Positions 1-9,058 of a DNA stretch of 64,000 bases are shown piece by piece. The notes under the pieces were generated by a model that saw only the letters and a list, made by a program, of their open reading frames with translations, was not told the origin of the DNA and made no database searches. Each line of letters begins with the position of its first letter. The first letter of the stretch is position 1. Both the position numbers and the translations under genes were made by a program. This DNA is from Acetobacter sp. (GTDB taxonomy: Bacteria > Pseudomonadota > Alphaproteobacteria > RF32 > CAG-239). The DNA is taken from positions 9,653-73,652 of the forward strand of contig JAMPED010000010.1 of NCBI GenBank assembly GCA_023665325.1. The letters are read 5' to 3'.

Positions 1-33
1 ACTGTGGTGCGTACTTTAAAGAAAATGATGTAA
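1..33 (+). CDS. 3' end of an upstream gene (partial)
   Basis: Frame 1 is open from the window edge to a TAA at 31-33 and ends in a short basic stretch. The next gene follows on the same strand, so this is probably the tail of a co-directional gene. Ten residues are too few for a functional call. Confidence 0.3.
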   Translation, partial: TVVRTLKKMM

Positions 34-111
34 AGGATTTAGACAATGAATGAGAGGTTGAAGAATAGTTTAAATGGGGTTTGTGCAACAATAACAAAAA
101 GAAAGGTGTTT

Positions 112-597
112 ATGATGAAACGGAGACATTTTAAGACGGAAGATAATAAATTTAAGTTGTGGGTGAAACTTGCGGCTGGTGGTGTATTAGCGGCGATTGT
201 GGTGTTTTATATGTCGCTGATGCAGATTGAGGCTGAGATTGCTCCGGTGCCTGCAGTGGAACCGGTGGAAGAACCAGTTGTTGTGCGTGGTGGTTGTCAA
301 AATGCAGAAGATTTTGTGAATGCTAATATCTTGCTTCACGAAATAAACTCAAAAGTTGATATGAGTGTATTATTGAAAGATATTCGTTTTGAGGATGGTG
401 TGATTTATTATCCTGAAATGGAAGAAAATGCGGACGTATTGGCGTTGGTGAAAGACTTTTTTGCTAAAGTTGATATTAACAGTGAGGCAGATTTTGCTAA
501 TTGTGTTAGTTTATTAGAACGGACTGAACAATTTAACCGTGCGCATTATGCAGTGAATGTTCAACGGCGCAAAGCGAATGCTGTTAAGGCTATATAA
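112..597 (+). CDS. Membrane-anchored hypothetical protein
   Basis: A protein of about 161 residues that I do not recognise. A basic N-terminus is followed by one hydrophobic segment (about residues 18-36), then a Pro/Val/Glu-rich spacer and a mostly acidic domain with two cysteines, so a periplasmic domain on a signal anchor is likely. The ATG at 112 is preferred over an in-frame ATG at 46 because GAAAGG lies just upstream, whereas 46 has no good ribosome binding site. The glycosyltransferase gene starts 22 bases downstream, so the two may be co-transcribed; a link in function is inference. Confidence 0.6.
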   Translation: MMKRRHFKTEDNKFKLWVKLAAGGVLAAIVVFYMSLMQIEAEIAPVPAVEPVEEPVVVRGGCQNAEDFVNANILLHEINSKVDMSVLLKDIRFEDGVIYYPEMEENADVLALVKDFFAKVDINSEADFANCVSLLERTEQFNRAHYAVNVQRRKANAVKAI

Positions 598-619
598 TCT
601 AAAAATTTGAGGAAGAACG

Positions 620-2194
620 ATGATTAGAGAGAGAATATTTAACTTTTTGGGAATAACATCACTGATGCTTTGTGCAGTAGGGATATTTTATTTCGTGACT
701 GGTCCGTATTTTGTATATGACCAGACAATGTATGATCTCTCTTTTATTGGTTGGGCTGAAATGTTAGTGCTATGGGGCGCTGGTTTGTGGTTGGCTCGGA
801 AGGGTAAGCCTTTTATGCTTTCGTTTGCGGCGGGGGTGACTGTTTCTGCGGTGGCGTTTGAGTTGTATCGGATGTTGATGTTTGCGCAAATTCTTGAAAA
901 TGTTACCTATATTCGTGTATTGATGGCTGTGGAAGTCTTCTTTTTACTGGTTATAATTGCGGTGAAATGTTATGAATTAGTTTATATTGGGGGTGGGGTA
1001 TTATTTATCTCTTTTTTTGGGGCATTGTTTGTTCTTCCTCAGCTGTGTCCGCTTGAGTATCTCTATGGGGCGGCTGGTGTGTTTGCAGCGTTGTGGCTGG
1101 TGTTTATTAAGATACAAAATGAATGTGGGAAAAAGTGGATTTCTTGGGGGAGCTTGTTTGCGGTTGCTGTTATTGTTGCTGTTTTGGCGGTGGTGTTTTA
1201 TCTGCGTCAGCCAGGAATCCGTTTTTATGAGGCAAAAATTACTGAACCGGCGAAAGATGTGAAAGTTAGCATTATTGTTCCGGTGTATAATACGGAAGAT
1301 AAAATTGAACGGTGTTTGGATAGTCTCCGTAAGCAGACGCTTAAAGATATTGAGATTATTGTGGTGGATGATGGCTCGACCGATGGAACGCCGGAGATTT
1401 TAGCAAAATATGCGGCGTATGATGCACGTATTCGCGTTATTCGTCAAGAAAATGCTTATGTTGGGATGGCTCGTAATCGTGGTATTGCTGAGGCGAGAGC
1501 TGAGTATGTTGGTTTTGTGGATAGTGATGACTGGGTTTCTTTAGATATGTTTGAGAAACTTTATGAGGCGATTAAGACGAAAAATGTGAATGTGGCAATG
1601 GTGGGCAAAGTGCAAATAGTGACGCAGCCTAGAGAGGAGATGCAAGAGGTAAAGTTGAATTTTATTCATTTTACAGAGGATGGAAAAAAATTGATTTTAA
1701 AATTGCAAAAACCATATAGTGGGTATGTTTGGAATAAACTGTATAAGAAATCGTTTTTGGTGGATAATGAAATTTATTTTTCACCGTACCGGACGGCTTG
1801 GGAAGATAATTATTTTTCAATCTTGTTGATGGCGTATTTGGATGATTTAACAGTTGTAGAAGGTCCTATTTACTATTATTCTACATCTGAAAATATCACT
1901 TTGACAACTATAAAATTATCCCTTAAGGATGAGATGATTGAGCTATATGTTGCACTTAAAACAGCACTATTAAAAGTAAATGATGTACAGCAAAGTGAGT
2001 ATTGGTTGGAATATATACGTAAGGCGCTGACAATTCAGTTGCATTGCTATTATCACCGCTTGGAGGATGCAGATAAGCTAAAATTTATGGAAAAATGTGT
2101 GGCTTTGCTGAATGAAGAAGATTGTTTACAAGCTACTGATGATAATGTACATATTTTTGATCAGATGAAGGCTTTTGACAGCTATACTTGGTAG
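620..2194 (+). CDS. Membrane-bound family 2 glycosyltransferase
   Basis: 524 residues. About the first 200 residues hold six or seven hydrophobic segments. A GT-A fold domain of glycosyltransferase family 2 follows from about residue 214: the nucleotide-binding start SIIVPVYN, the DDGSTDGT motif near 250 and the metal-binding DSDDW near 300. It should transfer a sugar from a nucleotide donor at the cytoplasmic face, presumably for a surface glycan; substrate unknown. The membrane domain comes before the catalytic domain, a less usual order. GAGGAAG before the start serves as ribosome binding site. It is followed within 7 bases by the DUF218 gene and then a PlsC-like gene, suggesting an envelope operon. 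Confidence 0.85.
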   Translation: MIRERIFNFLGITSLMLCAVGIFYFVTGPYFVYDQTMYDLSFIGWAEMLVLWGAGLWLARKGKPFMLSFAAGVTVSAVAFELYRMLMFAQILENVTYIRVLMAVEVFFLLVIIAVKCYELVYIGGGVLFISFFGALFVLPQLCPLEYLYGAAGVFAALWLVFIKIQNECGKKWISWGSLFAVAVIVAVLAVVFYLRQPGIRFYEAKITEPAKDVKVSIIVPVYNTEDKIERCLDSLRKQTLKDIEIIVVDDGSTDGTPEILAKYAAYDARIRVIRQENAYVGMARNRGIAEARAEYVGFVDSDDWVSLDMFEKLYEAIKTKNVNVAMVGKVQIVTQPREEMQEVKLNFIHFTEDGKKLILKLQKPYSGYVWNKLYKKSFLVDNEIYFSPYRTAWEDNYFSILLMAYLDDLTVVEGPIYYYSTSENITLTTIKLSLKDEMIELYVALKTALLKVNDVQQSEYWLEYIRKALTIQLHCYYHRLEDADKLKFMEKCVALLNEEDCLQATDDNVHIFDQMKAFDSYTW

Positions 2195-2200
2195 GGCATT

Positions 2201-2875
2201 GTGATGCGGCGGCAGATTATCATTACGGGTTTTATGTTACTTGGACTGGTGTTTTGCTGGTTAGGTGGGTTTATGCTCTTTTGTCGTGAGGTGTTTTTTT
2301 ATGCTGACAAAGGGGAGGCAGTGTTTGGGTCAGATTTGCGTTATGATTATGCGTATTTGGATTTGACACGAGGAAGGCGTGGAAATGAATTTGCACCAGA
2401 TGCGGATGATGTAATGGTGGGAATTGTGGCGTTAACAGGCGGACGTAATCGGATTGCTAAAGCTTTAGAGCTTTTAGACTTTGGTATGGGAGATAGACTC
2501 TTAATTTCGGGTGTTAAATCGGGGACAGGGTGGAACCAGATTGCAGCACGTGAAGATGTGGTGCTTAAAGAGGGGCAGCTTGTTGATTTGGGCTATCAGG
2601 CGACGGATACGGTTGGGAATGCAATTGAGGTGAAGGCGTGGGCTGCCAAGTACAAAATAGATAAACTTGCGGTGGTTACCTCTTTTTATCATATTCCGCG
2701 GGCACGTTTGGAGTTGGCGCACGTTATGCCTGAAAAAGATATCCGTTTTTATGCGGTACAGTCACCGTTTGTGTTACGCCGATGGTGGTCGTCTGTGAGG
2801 AGTTTTCTTTTTTTGGCAGCAGAATATACGAAGTTTTTGGCAGTTTATGTGCAATATTATATGTTAGGATTATAA
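2201..2875 (+). CDS. DUF218 / YdcF-SanA-like membrane protein
   Basis: 224 residues with one N-terminal membrane helix (about 7-28) and a DUF218 domain: the early strand MVGIVALTGG, a central LLISG segment, and the late VVTSFYHIPRARLE segment typical of the family. Relatives (SanA, YdcF, ElyC) sit in the inner membrane and affect envelope integrity; the reaction is not established. A GTG at 2201 or the ATG at 2204 can serve as start. It lies between a glycosyltransferase and an acyltransferase, with 6 and 1 base gaps, so co-translation is likely. Confidence 0.8.
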   Translation: MMRRQIIITGFMLLGLVFCWLGGFMLFCREVFFYADKGEAVFGSDLRYDYAYLDLTRGRRGNEFAPDADDVMVGIVALTGGRNRIAKALELLDFGMGDRLLISGVKSGTGWNQIAAREDVVLKEGQLVDLGYQATDTVGNAIEVKAWAAKYKIDKLAVVTSFYHIPRARLELAHVMPEKDIRFYAVQSPFVLRRWWSSVRSFLFLAAEYTKFLAVYVQYYMLGL

Positions 2876-2876
2876 G

Positions 2877-3599
2877 ATGAAGAAAATTGGACTTTTTTTA
2901 CGTTCTTTAGTGGCTAATTTGTATTTTTATCCGGCTATGGCGCTGGGATTTGTTATTAGTATTCCGGTGGGACTTTGCTCGCAAAAGGCGATGGTGGTAC
3001 TTTGGGATAAATATTTGCATCCGCTAATTTGGGGAGGGATGCTTAAACTTTGCGGTATTACGATTGAGGTGCGTGGGCAGGAGTATATTAGCGAGGGGGT
3101 AATTTTTGCCTCTAAGCACGAGTCTGCTTTTGAAACGTACGCTTATACAGATATTATTCCGCATTCAGTATTTGTGCTTAAGAAAGAATTGACGTATATT
3201 CCGTTGTTTGGTTGGGGGCAGGCATTGTATGGGATGATTCCGGTAGATCGCGGAGCAGGGGCTAAGGCGATGAAAAGTATGCTTAAAGCGGCGAAAGATC
3301 GGGTGGAGAAAGGGCGGTCAATTATCATTTTTCCTGAGGGGACGCGTTGTAAGCATTTGCAAGTGAAAGGATATAAATCTGGTATTATGTTTTTGGCTGA
3401 AGGGCTTGATATGCCGATTGTGCCGGTGGCGCTTAATTCGGATTTATGTTGGTCTAAAGGGGCTTTTCTCCGTCGTTCTGGAAAGGTTGTATTTGAATTT
3501 ATGGCACCGATGAAGGTATCAGATTTTGCCTCTAAGAAGGAATTTATGGCGGAATTGGAGCGGCGGATTGAAGAGAAATGTAGGGAGATAGCGTTCTAG
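2877..3599 (+). CDS. 1-acyl-glycerol-3-phosphate acyltransferase-like (PlsC family)
   Basis: 240 residues. The PlsC/LPLAT motifs are visible: H81 in KHESAFE (an HX4E version of the usual HX4D catalytic motif) and FPEGTR near residue 152, which binds the glycerol phosphate. Hydrophobic N-terminal segments place it at the inner membrane. Expected to acylate lysophosphatidic acid or a similar acceptor in phospholipid synthesis; the Glu in place of the usual Asp and the glycan context leave the acceptor open. Starts one base after the DUF218 stop codon. Confidence 0.85.
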   Translation: MKKIGLFLRSLVANLYFYPAMALGFVISIPVGLCSQKAMVVLWDKYLHPLIWGGMLKLCGITIEVRGQEYISEGVIFASKHESAFETYAYTDIIPHSVFVLKKELTYIPLFGWGQALYGMIPVDRGAGAKAMKSMLKAAKDRVEKGRSIIIFPEGTRCKHLQVKGYKSGIMFLAEGLDMPIVPVALNSDLCWSKGAFLRRSGKVVFEFMAPMKVSDFASKKEFMAELERRIEEKCREIAF

Positions 3600-3652
3600 C
3601 ACTCCTATAGGAATGCTTGTGCTTTTTATTTATATGGAGAAGCTTTGAAAGA

Positions 3653-4744
3653 ATGAAAAAGGAAGTTTCCATATATATCCATTTTCCGTATTGTCGGTCT
3701 AGATGTCCGTATTGTGATTTTTTTCGGGCGTTGAAGCCGAAAGAGTTTGATGAAACTCTGTTGGTTGAACGGTATTTGACGGATTTGGAGCGGTTTCTGC
3801 CGTATATTTCGGGACGAGCGGTTAAGTCGGTCTTTTTTGGGGGCGGAACACCATCGCTTTTATCTCCTCAGGCTATAGGGCTGGTTTTAGATGGAATTTC
3901 TAAGCGTTGTGATATGTTACCAAATGCTGAGGTTTCTTTGGAAGCTAATCCGAATACGTTTGAGCGGGAGAAATTTTTGGAATTTCGTGCGGTAGGGATT
4001 AACCGCTTGTCGCTGGGGGTGCAGGCGCTTAATGTAGCAGATTTAAAATTTCTTGGGCGCACACACTCGCTTGCTGATGCGTCACAGGCGATGGAATTAG
4101 GGGCAGAGGTGTTTCCAAAATTTTCGATTGACCTTATTTATTCTCGTCCTAATCAGCGGTGGGATGAGTGGCAAAAAGAGATTGATTTGGCGCTTTCTTA
4201 TGGTTTGCAACACATTTCTCTTTATCAGTTGACGATTGAAGATGGGACGATTTTTGCACGCAAAAACGTTCGGGGACTTGAGGAGGAAAAGTCCGCAAGT
4301 CTTTATGAGCAGACGGTTTCTTATTTGCGTTCTCAGGGGCTTGAACGTTATGAAGTTTCTAACTTTGCTAAGATTGGGCAAGAAAGTTGCCATAATATGG
4401 TATATTGGCAGGGGGGAGATTATATTGGTTTGGGAGAAGGCGCGCACGGTCGTTTGGGGACGAATGGAAAAATTTATGCGACGGTGGATGGGCAGCTTGC
4501 AGAAGTCTTAACACCCGAGGAACGTGCTGAAGAATTGGTCTTAATGGGGCTCAGAATTAAAGAAGGGCTTAATGCGGAGACTTTTTATCAAGCGTGTGGT
4601 GTGCGGTTGTTTGATTTTTTAAATCCGCAGGCTCTTAGAGCTTTAATGGGACAGGGACTTATTACGTACGATGAGCGAGGCGTACGGTTAACTGATGCGG
4701 GATTTTTACTTTTGGATGAAATTGTCTGCCAGTTGGTAAGCTAA
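3653..4744 (+). CDS. hemW: HemW-like radical SAM protein
   Basis: 363 residues. The radical SAM cluster motif CxxxCxxC is at C14, C18 and C21 (CRSRCPYC), followed by the GGGTPSLL motif and a C-terminal HemW-type winged domain. The family was long annotated as oxygen-independent coproporphyrinogen oxidase, but the CxxxCxxC-F start without the longer N-terminal extension fits HemW, a heme-binding chaperone. An ATG at 3653 is preferred over an upstream in-frame codon at 3617 because it has GAAAG just before it and puts the cluster at the usual distance from the N-terminus. Confidence 0.88.
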   Translation: MKKEVSIYIHFPYCRSRCPYCDFFRALKPKEFDETLLVERYLTDLERFLPYISGRAVKSVFFGGGTPSLLSPQAIGLVLDGISKRCDMLPNAEVSLEANPNTFEREKFLEFRAVGINRLSLGVQALNVADLKFLGRTHSLADASQAMELGAEVFPKFSIDLIYSRPNQRWDEWQKEIDLALSYGLQHISLYQLTIEDGTIFARKNVRGLEEEKSASLYEQTVSYLRSQGLERYEVSNFAKIGQESCHNMVYWQGGDYIGLGEGAHGRLGTNGKIYATVDGQLAEVLTPEERAEELVLMGLRIKEGLNAETFYQACGVRLFDFLNPQALRALMGQGLITYDERGVRLTDAGFLLLDEIVCQLVS

Positions 4745-4799
4745 TGTTAATCTTTTTTGTTTATACTGCGTCAAAATAATAGATTTTTAGGAGTTTAAG

Positions 4800-5198
4800 A
4801 TGCGGATTTTCTCTTTATTAGCTTTATGTTTGACACTTGCGGCGTGTTATCCTTGTGTGGAGTATAACAAAGATGGCGACAGAGTACTTTATCAGGCGCA
4901 GAGCCCTTGGGCTGGGTATAAACCAGAAGTTACGGGTAAGGTTTTTAAGGCGGCTGGGTTTGAGATTGAGCAAGGGCAGCAGATGCGTGACTTTTTTGAT
5001 GACTTTGAAGAGCCTATGCACGCTAAATATGTGGGTAATGATGTTATTCATTGGGTATATTATGTAGATTATCAAGATGGTGAAGGCAAAATTGTACGTT
5101 ATTGTGAGTTAGACAAATATGAAGGGAAAAAGTTATGTCGTTTGGATGTGGATTTTTATAGAACATATGTGAGTGATGTGACTTCAAACTGTAAGTAA
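4800..5198 (+). CDS. Small lipoprotein, paralogue of the next gene
   Basis: 132 residues. A short hydrophobic signal is followed by a lipobox (LAAC, Cys16), so it is probably a lipid-anchored envelope protein. The rest is hydrophilic, with the segment VIHWVYYVDY in the middle and paired cysteines towards the end, finishing SNCK. The neighbouring lipoprotein has VVWVYYTNY and ends VSNC, so the two are probably diverged duplicates. AGGAG lies upstream of the ATG. Function unknown. Confidence 0.75.
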   Translation: MRIFSLLALCLTLAACYPCVEYNKDGDRVLYQAQSPWAGYKPEVTGKVFKAAGFEIEQGQQMRDFFDDFEEPMHAKYVGNDVIHWVYYVDYQDGEGKIVRYCELDKYEGKKLCRLDVDFYRTYVSDVTSNCK

Positions 5199-5221
5199 GG
5201 GGAATATAGTGTATTCCATAG

Positions 5222-5240
5222 AAAGGTGTGTACCTTTTTG
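5222..5240 (+). terminator. Short hairpin with T-run
   Basis: AAAGGT pairs with ACCTTT around a four-base loop, followed by a T-run. It lies 24 bases after the lipoprotein stop and can act as its terminator. Confidence 0.45.
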
Positions 5241-5261
5241 GTTTTTATCTCTTGTTTTTAG

Positions 5262-5294
5262 ACTGTTAAAGATTATATCTTTGGCAGTTTTTTT
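5262..5294 (+). terminator. Terminator-like hairpin in the leader of the second lipoprotein
   Basis: A 12-base-pair stem (two G-U pairs) with a three-base loop is followed by a run of seven Ts. It ends about 20 bases before the next ATG, leaving no room for a promoter after it. It may be an attenuator for the downstream gene rather than the end of the upstream transcript. Confidence 0.5.
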
Positions 5295-5314
5295 ATTTTA
5301 TGGAGGTATGAGTT

Positions 5315-5668
5315 ATGAAAAAAAGATATATTGCAGCGGCACTTTTGGGAGCAGTATTAGCGGTGAGTGGATGTGAGTGCTTGACTTGTGGTAATGGCGC
5401 ACGGCAAAATTATTATCCTGTGCAGGGGATTAACGCTTATCAAGGACAGAGTGTGACATCGCTTTTTAATACTAATGGTGCGCCAAATACGGTTCAAAAC
5501 TTGGCAAATGGTGATGTAGTTTGGGTTTATTATACCAATTATCGTCCAGTGGGTGGCGGTGAGTTGATTTCTTATAATAATCCACCAGCAGGGCAAGCAG
5601 GGAAAACTTGTACGGTTAAGGTGACGCTACATAATGATGTGGTGGTTAATGTGGTGTCTAATTGCTAA
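5315..5668 (+). CDS. Small lipoprotein
   Basis: 117 residues with a clear lipoprotein signal: basic start, hydrophobic stretch, lipobox VSGC (Cys20). The mature part contains DVVWVYYTNY and ends with a Cys pair (KTCTVKV and VSNC), matching the previous gene in order and spacing of features. GGAGG lies 8 bases before the ATG. Resemblance to SmpA/OmlA-like small outer-membrane lipoproteins (Gly/Asn-rich start, WVYY strand) is possible but not certain. Probably regulated by the leader hairpin. Confidence 0.75.
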   Translation: MKKRYIAAALLGAVLAVSGCECLTCGNGARQNYYPVQGINAYQGQSVTSLFNTNGAPNTVQNLANGDVVWVYYTNYRPVGGGELISYNNPPAGQAGKTCTVKVTLHNDVVVNVVSNC

Positions 5669-5778
5669 TTTTTTTCATAAAAATGTTTACATCCTTGTTA
5701 AAAAGCTTGCATTAGTACGTAAATATTCCTAAATAACCTTAAGATTTAAAATGAAATTTTATGATGGTTATTTGAAAT

Positions 5779-6900
5779 ATGAGTACAACGGCTGACTATT
5801 ACGAAACTTTGGGTGTGGCAAAAACGGCAACGGCTGATGAATTGAAAAAGGCTTACCGTAAGCTTGCGATGCAATATCACCCAGATCGTAACCCTGACAA
5901 TAAAGAGGCTGAGGCTAAATTTAAGGAAATTAACGAGGCTTATGAGGTTCTGAAAGATGAACAAAAACGTGCCGCATACGATCGATATGGGCATCAGGCG
6001 TTTGCTGGCGGAATGGGTGGCGGTGCTGGGGCTAATCCGTTTAATGGATTTGATTTTACCGGTGCTGGGTTTGCTGATGTGTTTTCGGATATATTTTCTG
6101 AATTTACTGGTCAGGGGCGCTCGCGGCAACGTTCATATGCACAGCGTGGTGAAGATATCCGCTATGATGTGACGATGACCTTGGAAGAGGCTTTTCAGGG
6201 GATTGAAAAAGAAATCAATATTACGACCTCTAAAGAATGCGAACATTGTCACGGGCACGGAACGGCAGATGGTAAAGAGCCACCAGTTTGTGCGACTTGC
6301 GGCGGTTCTGGTAAGGTTCGCACGCAACAGGGTGGTTTCTTTGTATTTGAAACGACTTGTCCGCAGTGTCGTGGAGCAGGACGTGTGGTGCTTGATAAAT
6401 GCAAAAAGTGCCGTGGTACAGGTAAGGAAAAAATCGAGAAAGCGCTTAAAATCAAAATTCCTGCGGGGATTGAACACGGGACGCGGATGCGCGTTTCTGG
6501 TGAGGGAGAAGTTGGGAAACGTGGTGGTCCAAAAGGGGATTTGTATGTTTTTATCACGGTTAAACATCATAACCTTTATGAGCGTGATGGTGCAGATTTG
6601 TTTACGGAAACTCCGATTTCGATGGCAAAAGCAGCCTTAGGCGGTAAATTTAAGCTTAAAGGTATTGATGGTGAAGAAATTGAGGTGGAAGTTAAAGCAG
6701 GAACACAGCCTGGTGACCGGTTGCGCTTGCGTGGGAAGGGGATGCGTTATATGAATTCAGATAAACGCGGAGATCTCTTTGTGCAGTTTAAGGTGGTTAT
6801 TCCTTCAAAATTAACTGACAAGCAGAAAGATTGCTTGAGGCAATTCGAAGAAGAGGCACCGGAGGAAGAGAAGAGTTTTTGGAGTAAGCTCTTTTCATAA
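5779..6900 (+). CDS. dnaJ: Chaperone protein DnaJ
   Basis: 373 residues, the normal length. J domain (about 5-72) with the HPD motif in YHPDRN that stimulates DnaK; a Gly/Phe-rich linker; four CXXCXGXG zinc repeats ([32 protein letters not shown]); then the two substrate-binding beta domains and dimerisation tail. Cytoplasmic co-chaperone of DnaK/GrpE. dnaK is not adjacent here. Confidence 0.97.
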   Translation: MSTTADYYETLGVAKTATADELKKAYRKLAMQYHPDRNPDNKEAEAKFKEINEAYEVLKDEQKRAAYDRYGHQAFAGGMGGGAGANPFNGFDFTGAGFADVFSDIFSEFTGQGRSRQRSYAQRGEDIRYDVTMTLEEAFQGIEKEINITTSKECEHCHGHGTADGKEPPVCATCGGSGKVRTQQGGFFVFETTCPQCRGAGRVVLDKCKKCRGTGKEKIEKALKIKIPAGIEHGTRMRVSGEGEVGKRGGPKGDLYVFITVKHHNLYERDGADLFTETPISMAKAALGGKFKLKGIDGEEIEVEVKAGTQPGDRLRLRGKGMRYMNSDKRGDLFVQFKVVIPSKLTDKQKDCLRQFEEEAPEEEKSFWSKLFS

Positions 6901-7400
6901 AAAAACGTGTAATTTTGTGAACTAATCGTAGATGGACGCCTATCAACGGTCAGGGGCGTACTTTAGTATGCTCCTTTCGTTTTGGAGCTGGGAGATCCCT
7001 TGACTCAGGGTGCCGAAGTTGGGAGATCCCTTGACTCAGGGTGCCGAAGTTGGGCACCCTGAGAGGGATGACGGGGAAAAGCGAGTATAGTTTTGTTTCT
7101 TTTAATATGTCATCGCCCTGAACGAAGTGAAGTCAAGCGATCTCGTGAGAGTATGGGTGGCAGCGCCACAGGCAACGGTGGGGCTGCGGCGGGTGGAGAG
7201 TGTGATTTTTAACGAGCGGGGTTATGTTGTTATGGGCCACGTCGCTAACGCTCCTCGCTATGACGGGAGAGGGTGGGGCGCTTGGAGCGGGAGATCCCTT
7301 GACGAATGGCGTTGCCATTCGAGGGATGACGGGGAAAAGAGAGTAAGATTTTGTTTTATTCTACAGTTATTAAGGTTTGATTTGAATTTGTGTTGCTTTT
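6901..7400 (+). repeat. Cluster of interspersed palindromic repeats
   Basis: Mosaic of the repeat family seen across the window and no convincing gene. At 6990-7020 and 7021-7051 a 31-base unit is tandemly duplicated; only the second copy is completed by the closing arm (to about 7085). A second element type (about 7108-7170: ATCGC...AGCGAT outer arms) follows. A third copy of the first type, with inner stem GAATGGC/GCCATTC, is at about 7290-7340. Confidence 0.8.
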
Positions 7401-7405
7401 TTTGT

Positions 7406-7434
7406 TTGACATAGGGGGGATTTTAAGCTATTAT
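7406..7434 (+). promoter_or_regulatory. Sigma70-type promoter
   Basis: TTGACA (7406-7411) and TATTAT (7429-7434) with exactly 17 bases between, 39 bases ahead of the next start codon. Confidence 0.7.
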
Positions 7435-7472
7435 TAAGTATATTTTGTTATTTTTGTGTACGGAGGTGTATT

Positions 7473-9023
7473 ATGACTGACGTGATTGATTTAGGAACTA
7501 TTACCTTAGAAAAAGAGGCTGGTAAACTTAAAGATAAACTTAAAGATAAGGCAAAAGAACAGGCTGAAGATCTTTTTAGCGGGTGGTTTTCTAAAAAAGA
7601 AAAATATACAGAAAATGAAGATGGTTCTCTTACACGGGAAATTAAAGTTTGTAAACAGAAACTATCTGTATCAGCAGTGAAGCGCGAAGATGGTAGTTAT
7701 TTACTTTCTCAGGCGGATATGTCTAAGCTTGATGATAAAAATTTGCAAAAATTGACTGAGAAAATTAGCAAGGGGAAAAAGCTTTCTAATGATGAACAAC
7801 TGTGGGTGAATTTTCAAGACCGCACAGCTGTTGGATTGGCTTTAAAAGGTATGGGGTTTGATGATGCGTCAGCAACAGCTCATTTGCCTTTTGCTAAAGA
7901 ACAATTGACTGAAAAAAATGCTATTGGAGCGTTTTATGTTAATCTGAATGGTTTTGAAGGTGATAAAACTGCGTTGTTAGAAGGAATTAAGCAGCAGATG
8001 ATTGCTGTATATGGGGCTGAAGTTGGTGAAAAGCATTTTGATGAGTTTGTGAAACTTTCTGGGTTGACTGATGAAATGCAAAAACTGGCGGATAAAGAAA
8101 AAGCTCCGGTTGAAACGGTTAAAGATGAGACTGTTAAGAATGAACCGGTTAAAGAAGAAAATGTTGTGAAATCTGAAATTATTAAGGAAGATACTGTTAT
8201 GACTATAGATAATCGTGAAGAAATTAAACAAACTATGAGTGCTGATGCTGGCGTTAATAAAGTAAAAGAGGCAGCGCCACAGCAGTTGGATGTTGTGAAA
8301 GTTTCTGTAAAAGAAGATATTAAGAACGATGCTAAAGTGGCAGCTGTGCGTGATTTACTTAATCGCCCAGGAGTTAAGATGGATGATAAAGAGGGAGCTC
8401 TTAATAAATTAGTTGAAAATTTTGGAGCAGAGGCTGCTTATCAGATTGCTTATAAATGTGTGGTTGAACCGGCTAATGCGATGAATGCGATGGGAGAAGG
8501 TTTTAAGCGTTCTGGTGCGTCTATGGAATATTTTGCAGCTATTGATCCAAATGATTCGGAAAAAATGGCAAAAGTAGCTGAAATGATTGGTGTTTCAGTG
8601 GATGAATTTAAGGGGAAACAGCCTGAACGAAAGACGCTTGACATTAAAGGTATTGACAAAGAATCTTTACATAATGCCTTGAAGCTTGATGTTAAGACTG
8701 TGGCTGATGTTAAACCTGAAGAGATTAAATTGGCTGATCCGTTTGAAAAGCAGTATGCGGATATGTGTCAGAAACTTAATGTGGATGCTCTGAAAGTTAA
8801 AGATTTAGTAGCTATAGGGGCGACAAAGCAAGATTTTGATATGGCTTGGAAGAAGATGCTTTCGAAAGAAAACGGAACTTCTGAGAATATGCAGAAATAT
8901 GTTAGAGATGGGATGGGGCTTGATGGTGAGTCTCCGGTTACTAAAGAATTTGCCAAAAAAGTTTTCTCTCAGCTTAAAGACAAAGAGTTAGTGATGGCTC
9001 GTAACAATGGAAAAGTACGCTAG
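7473..9023 (+). CDS. Lysine/glutamate-rich hypothetical protein
   Basis: 516 residues, not recognised. No signal peptide or membrane segment. The N-terminus has a heptad-like LKDKLKDKAKEQAEDLF helix. The middle (about 205-260) is a low-complexity stretch of Val/Lys/Glu repeats (pattern VKxExVKxE), and the C-terminal half is helical. It ends with a basic tail (NNGKVR). GGAGG precedes the ATG and a consensus promoter lies upstream. The next gene is also unrecognised and starts 35 bases later, so they probably form one unit. Confidence 0.7.
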   Translation: MTDVIDLGTITLEKEAGKLKDKLKDKAKEQAEDLFSGWFSKKEKYTENEDGSLTREIKVCKQKLSVSAVKREDGSYLLSQADMSKLDDKNLQKLTEKISKGKKLSNDEQLWVNFQDRTAVGLALKGMGFDDASATAHLPFAKEQLTEKNAIGAFYVNLNGFEGDKTALLEGIKQQMIAVYGAEVGEKHFDEFVKLSGLTDEMQKLADKEKAPVETVKDETVKNEPVKEENVVKSEIIKEDTVMTIDNREEIKQTMSADAGVNKVKEAAPQQLDVVKVSVKEDIKNDAKVAAVRDLLNRPGVKMDDKEGALNKLVENFGAEAAYQIAYKCVVEPANAMNAMGEGFKRSGASMEYFAAIDPNDSEKMAKVAEMIGVSVDEFKGKQPERKTLDIKGIDKESLHNALKLDVKTVADVKPEEIKLADPFEKQYADMCQKLNVDALKVKDLVAIGATKQDFDMAWKKMLSKENGTSENMQKYVRDGMGLDGESPVTKEFAKKVFSQLKDKELVMARNNGKVR

Positions 9024-9058
9024 ATTTAAGAGATTTGTTTTGTGTTGGAGATTGTACA

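Noticed and set aside
3597..3630. Terminator between the PlsC-like gene and hemW
   Set aside because: AGCAC/GTGCT arms exist, but the loop is long and the stem short; too weak to list.
5779..6900. Heat-shock operon with dnaK or grpE
   Set aside because: Neither gene is adjacent, and no CIRCE element is visible upstream.
7127..7414. Open reading frame of 95 codons
   Set aside because: It lies inside palindromic repeats, and its translation is the repeat sequence; no ribosome binding site.
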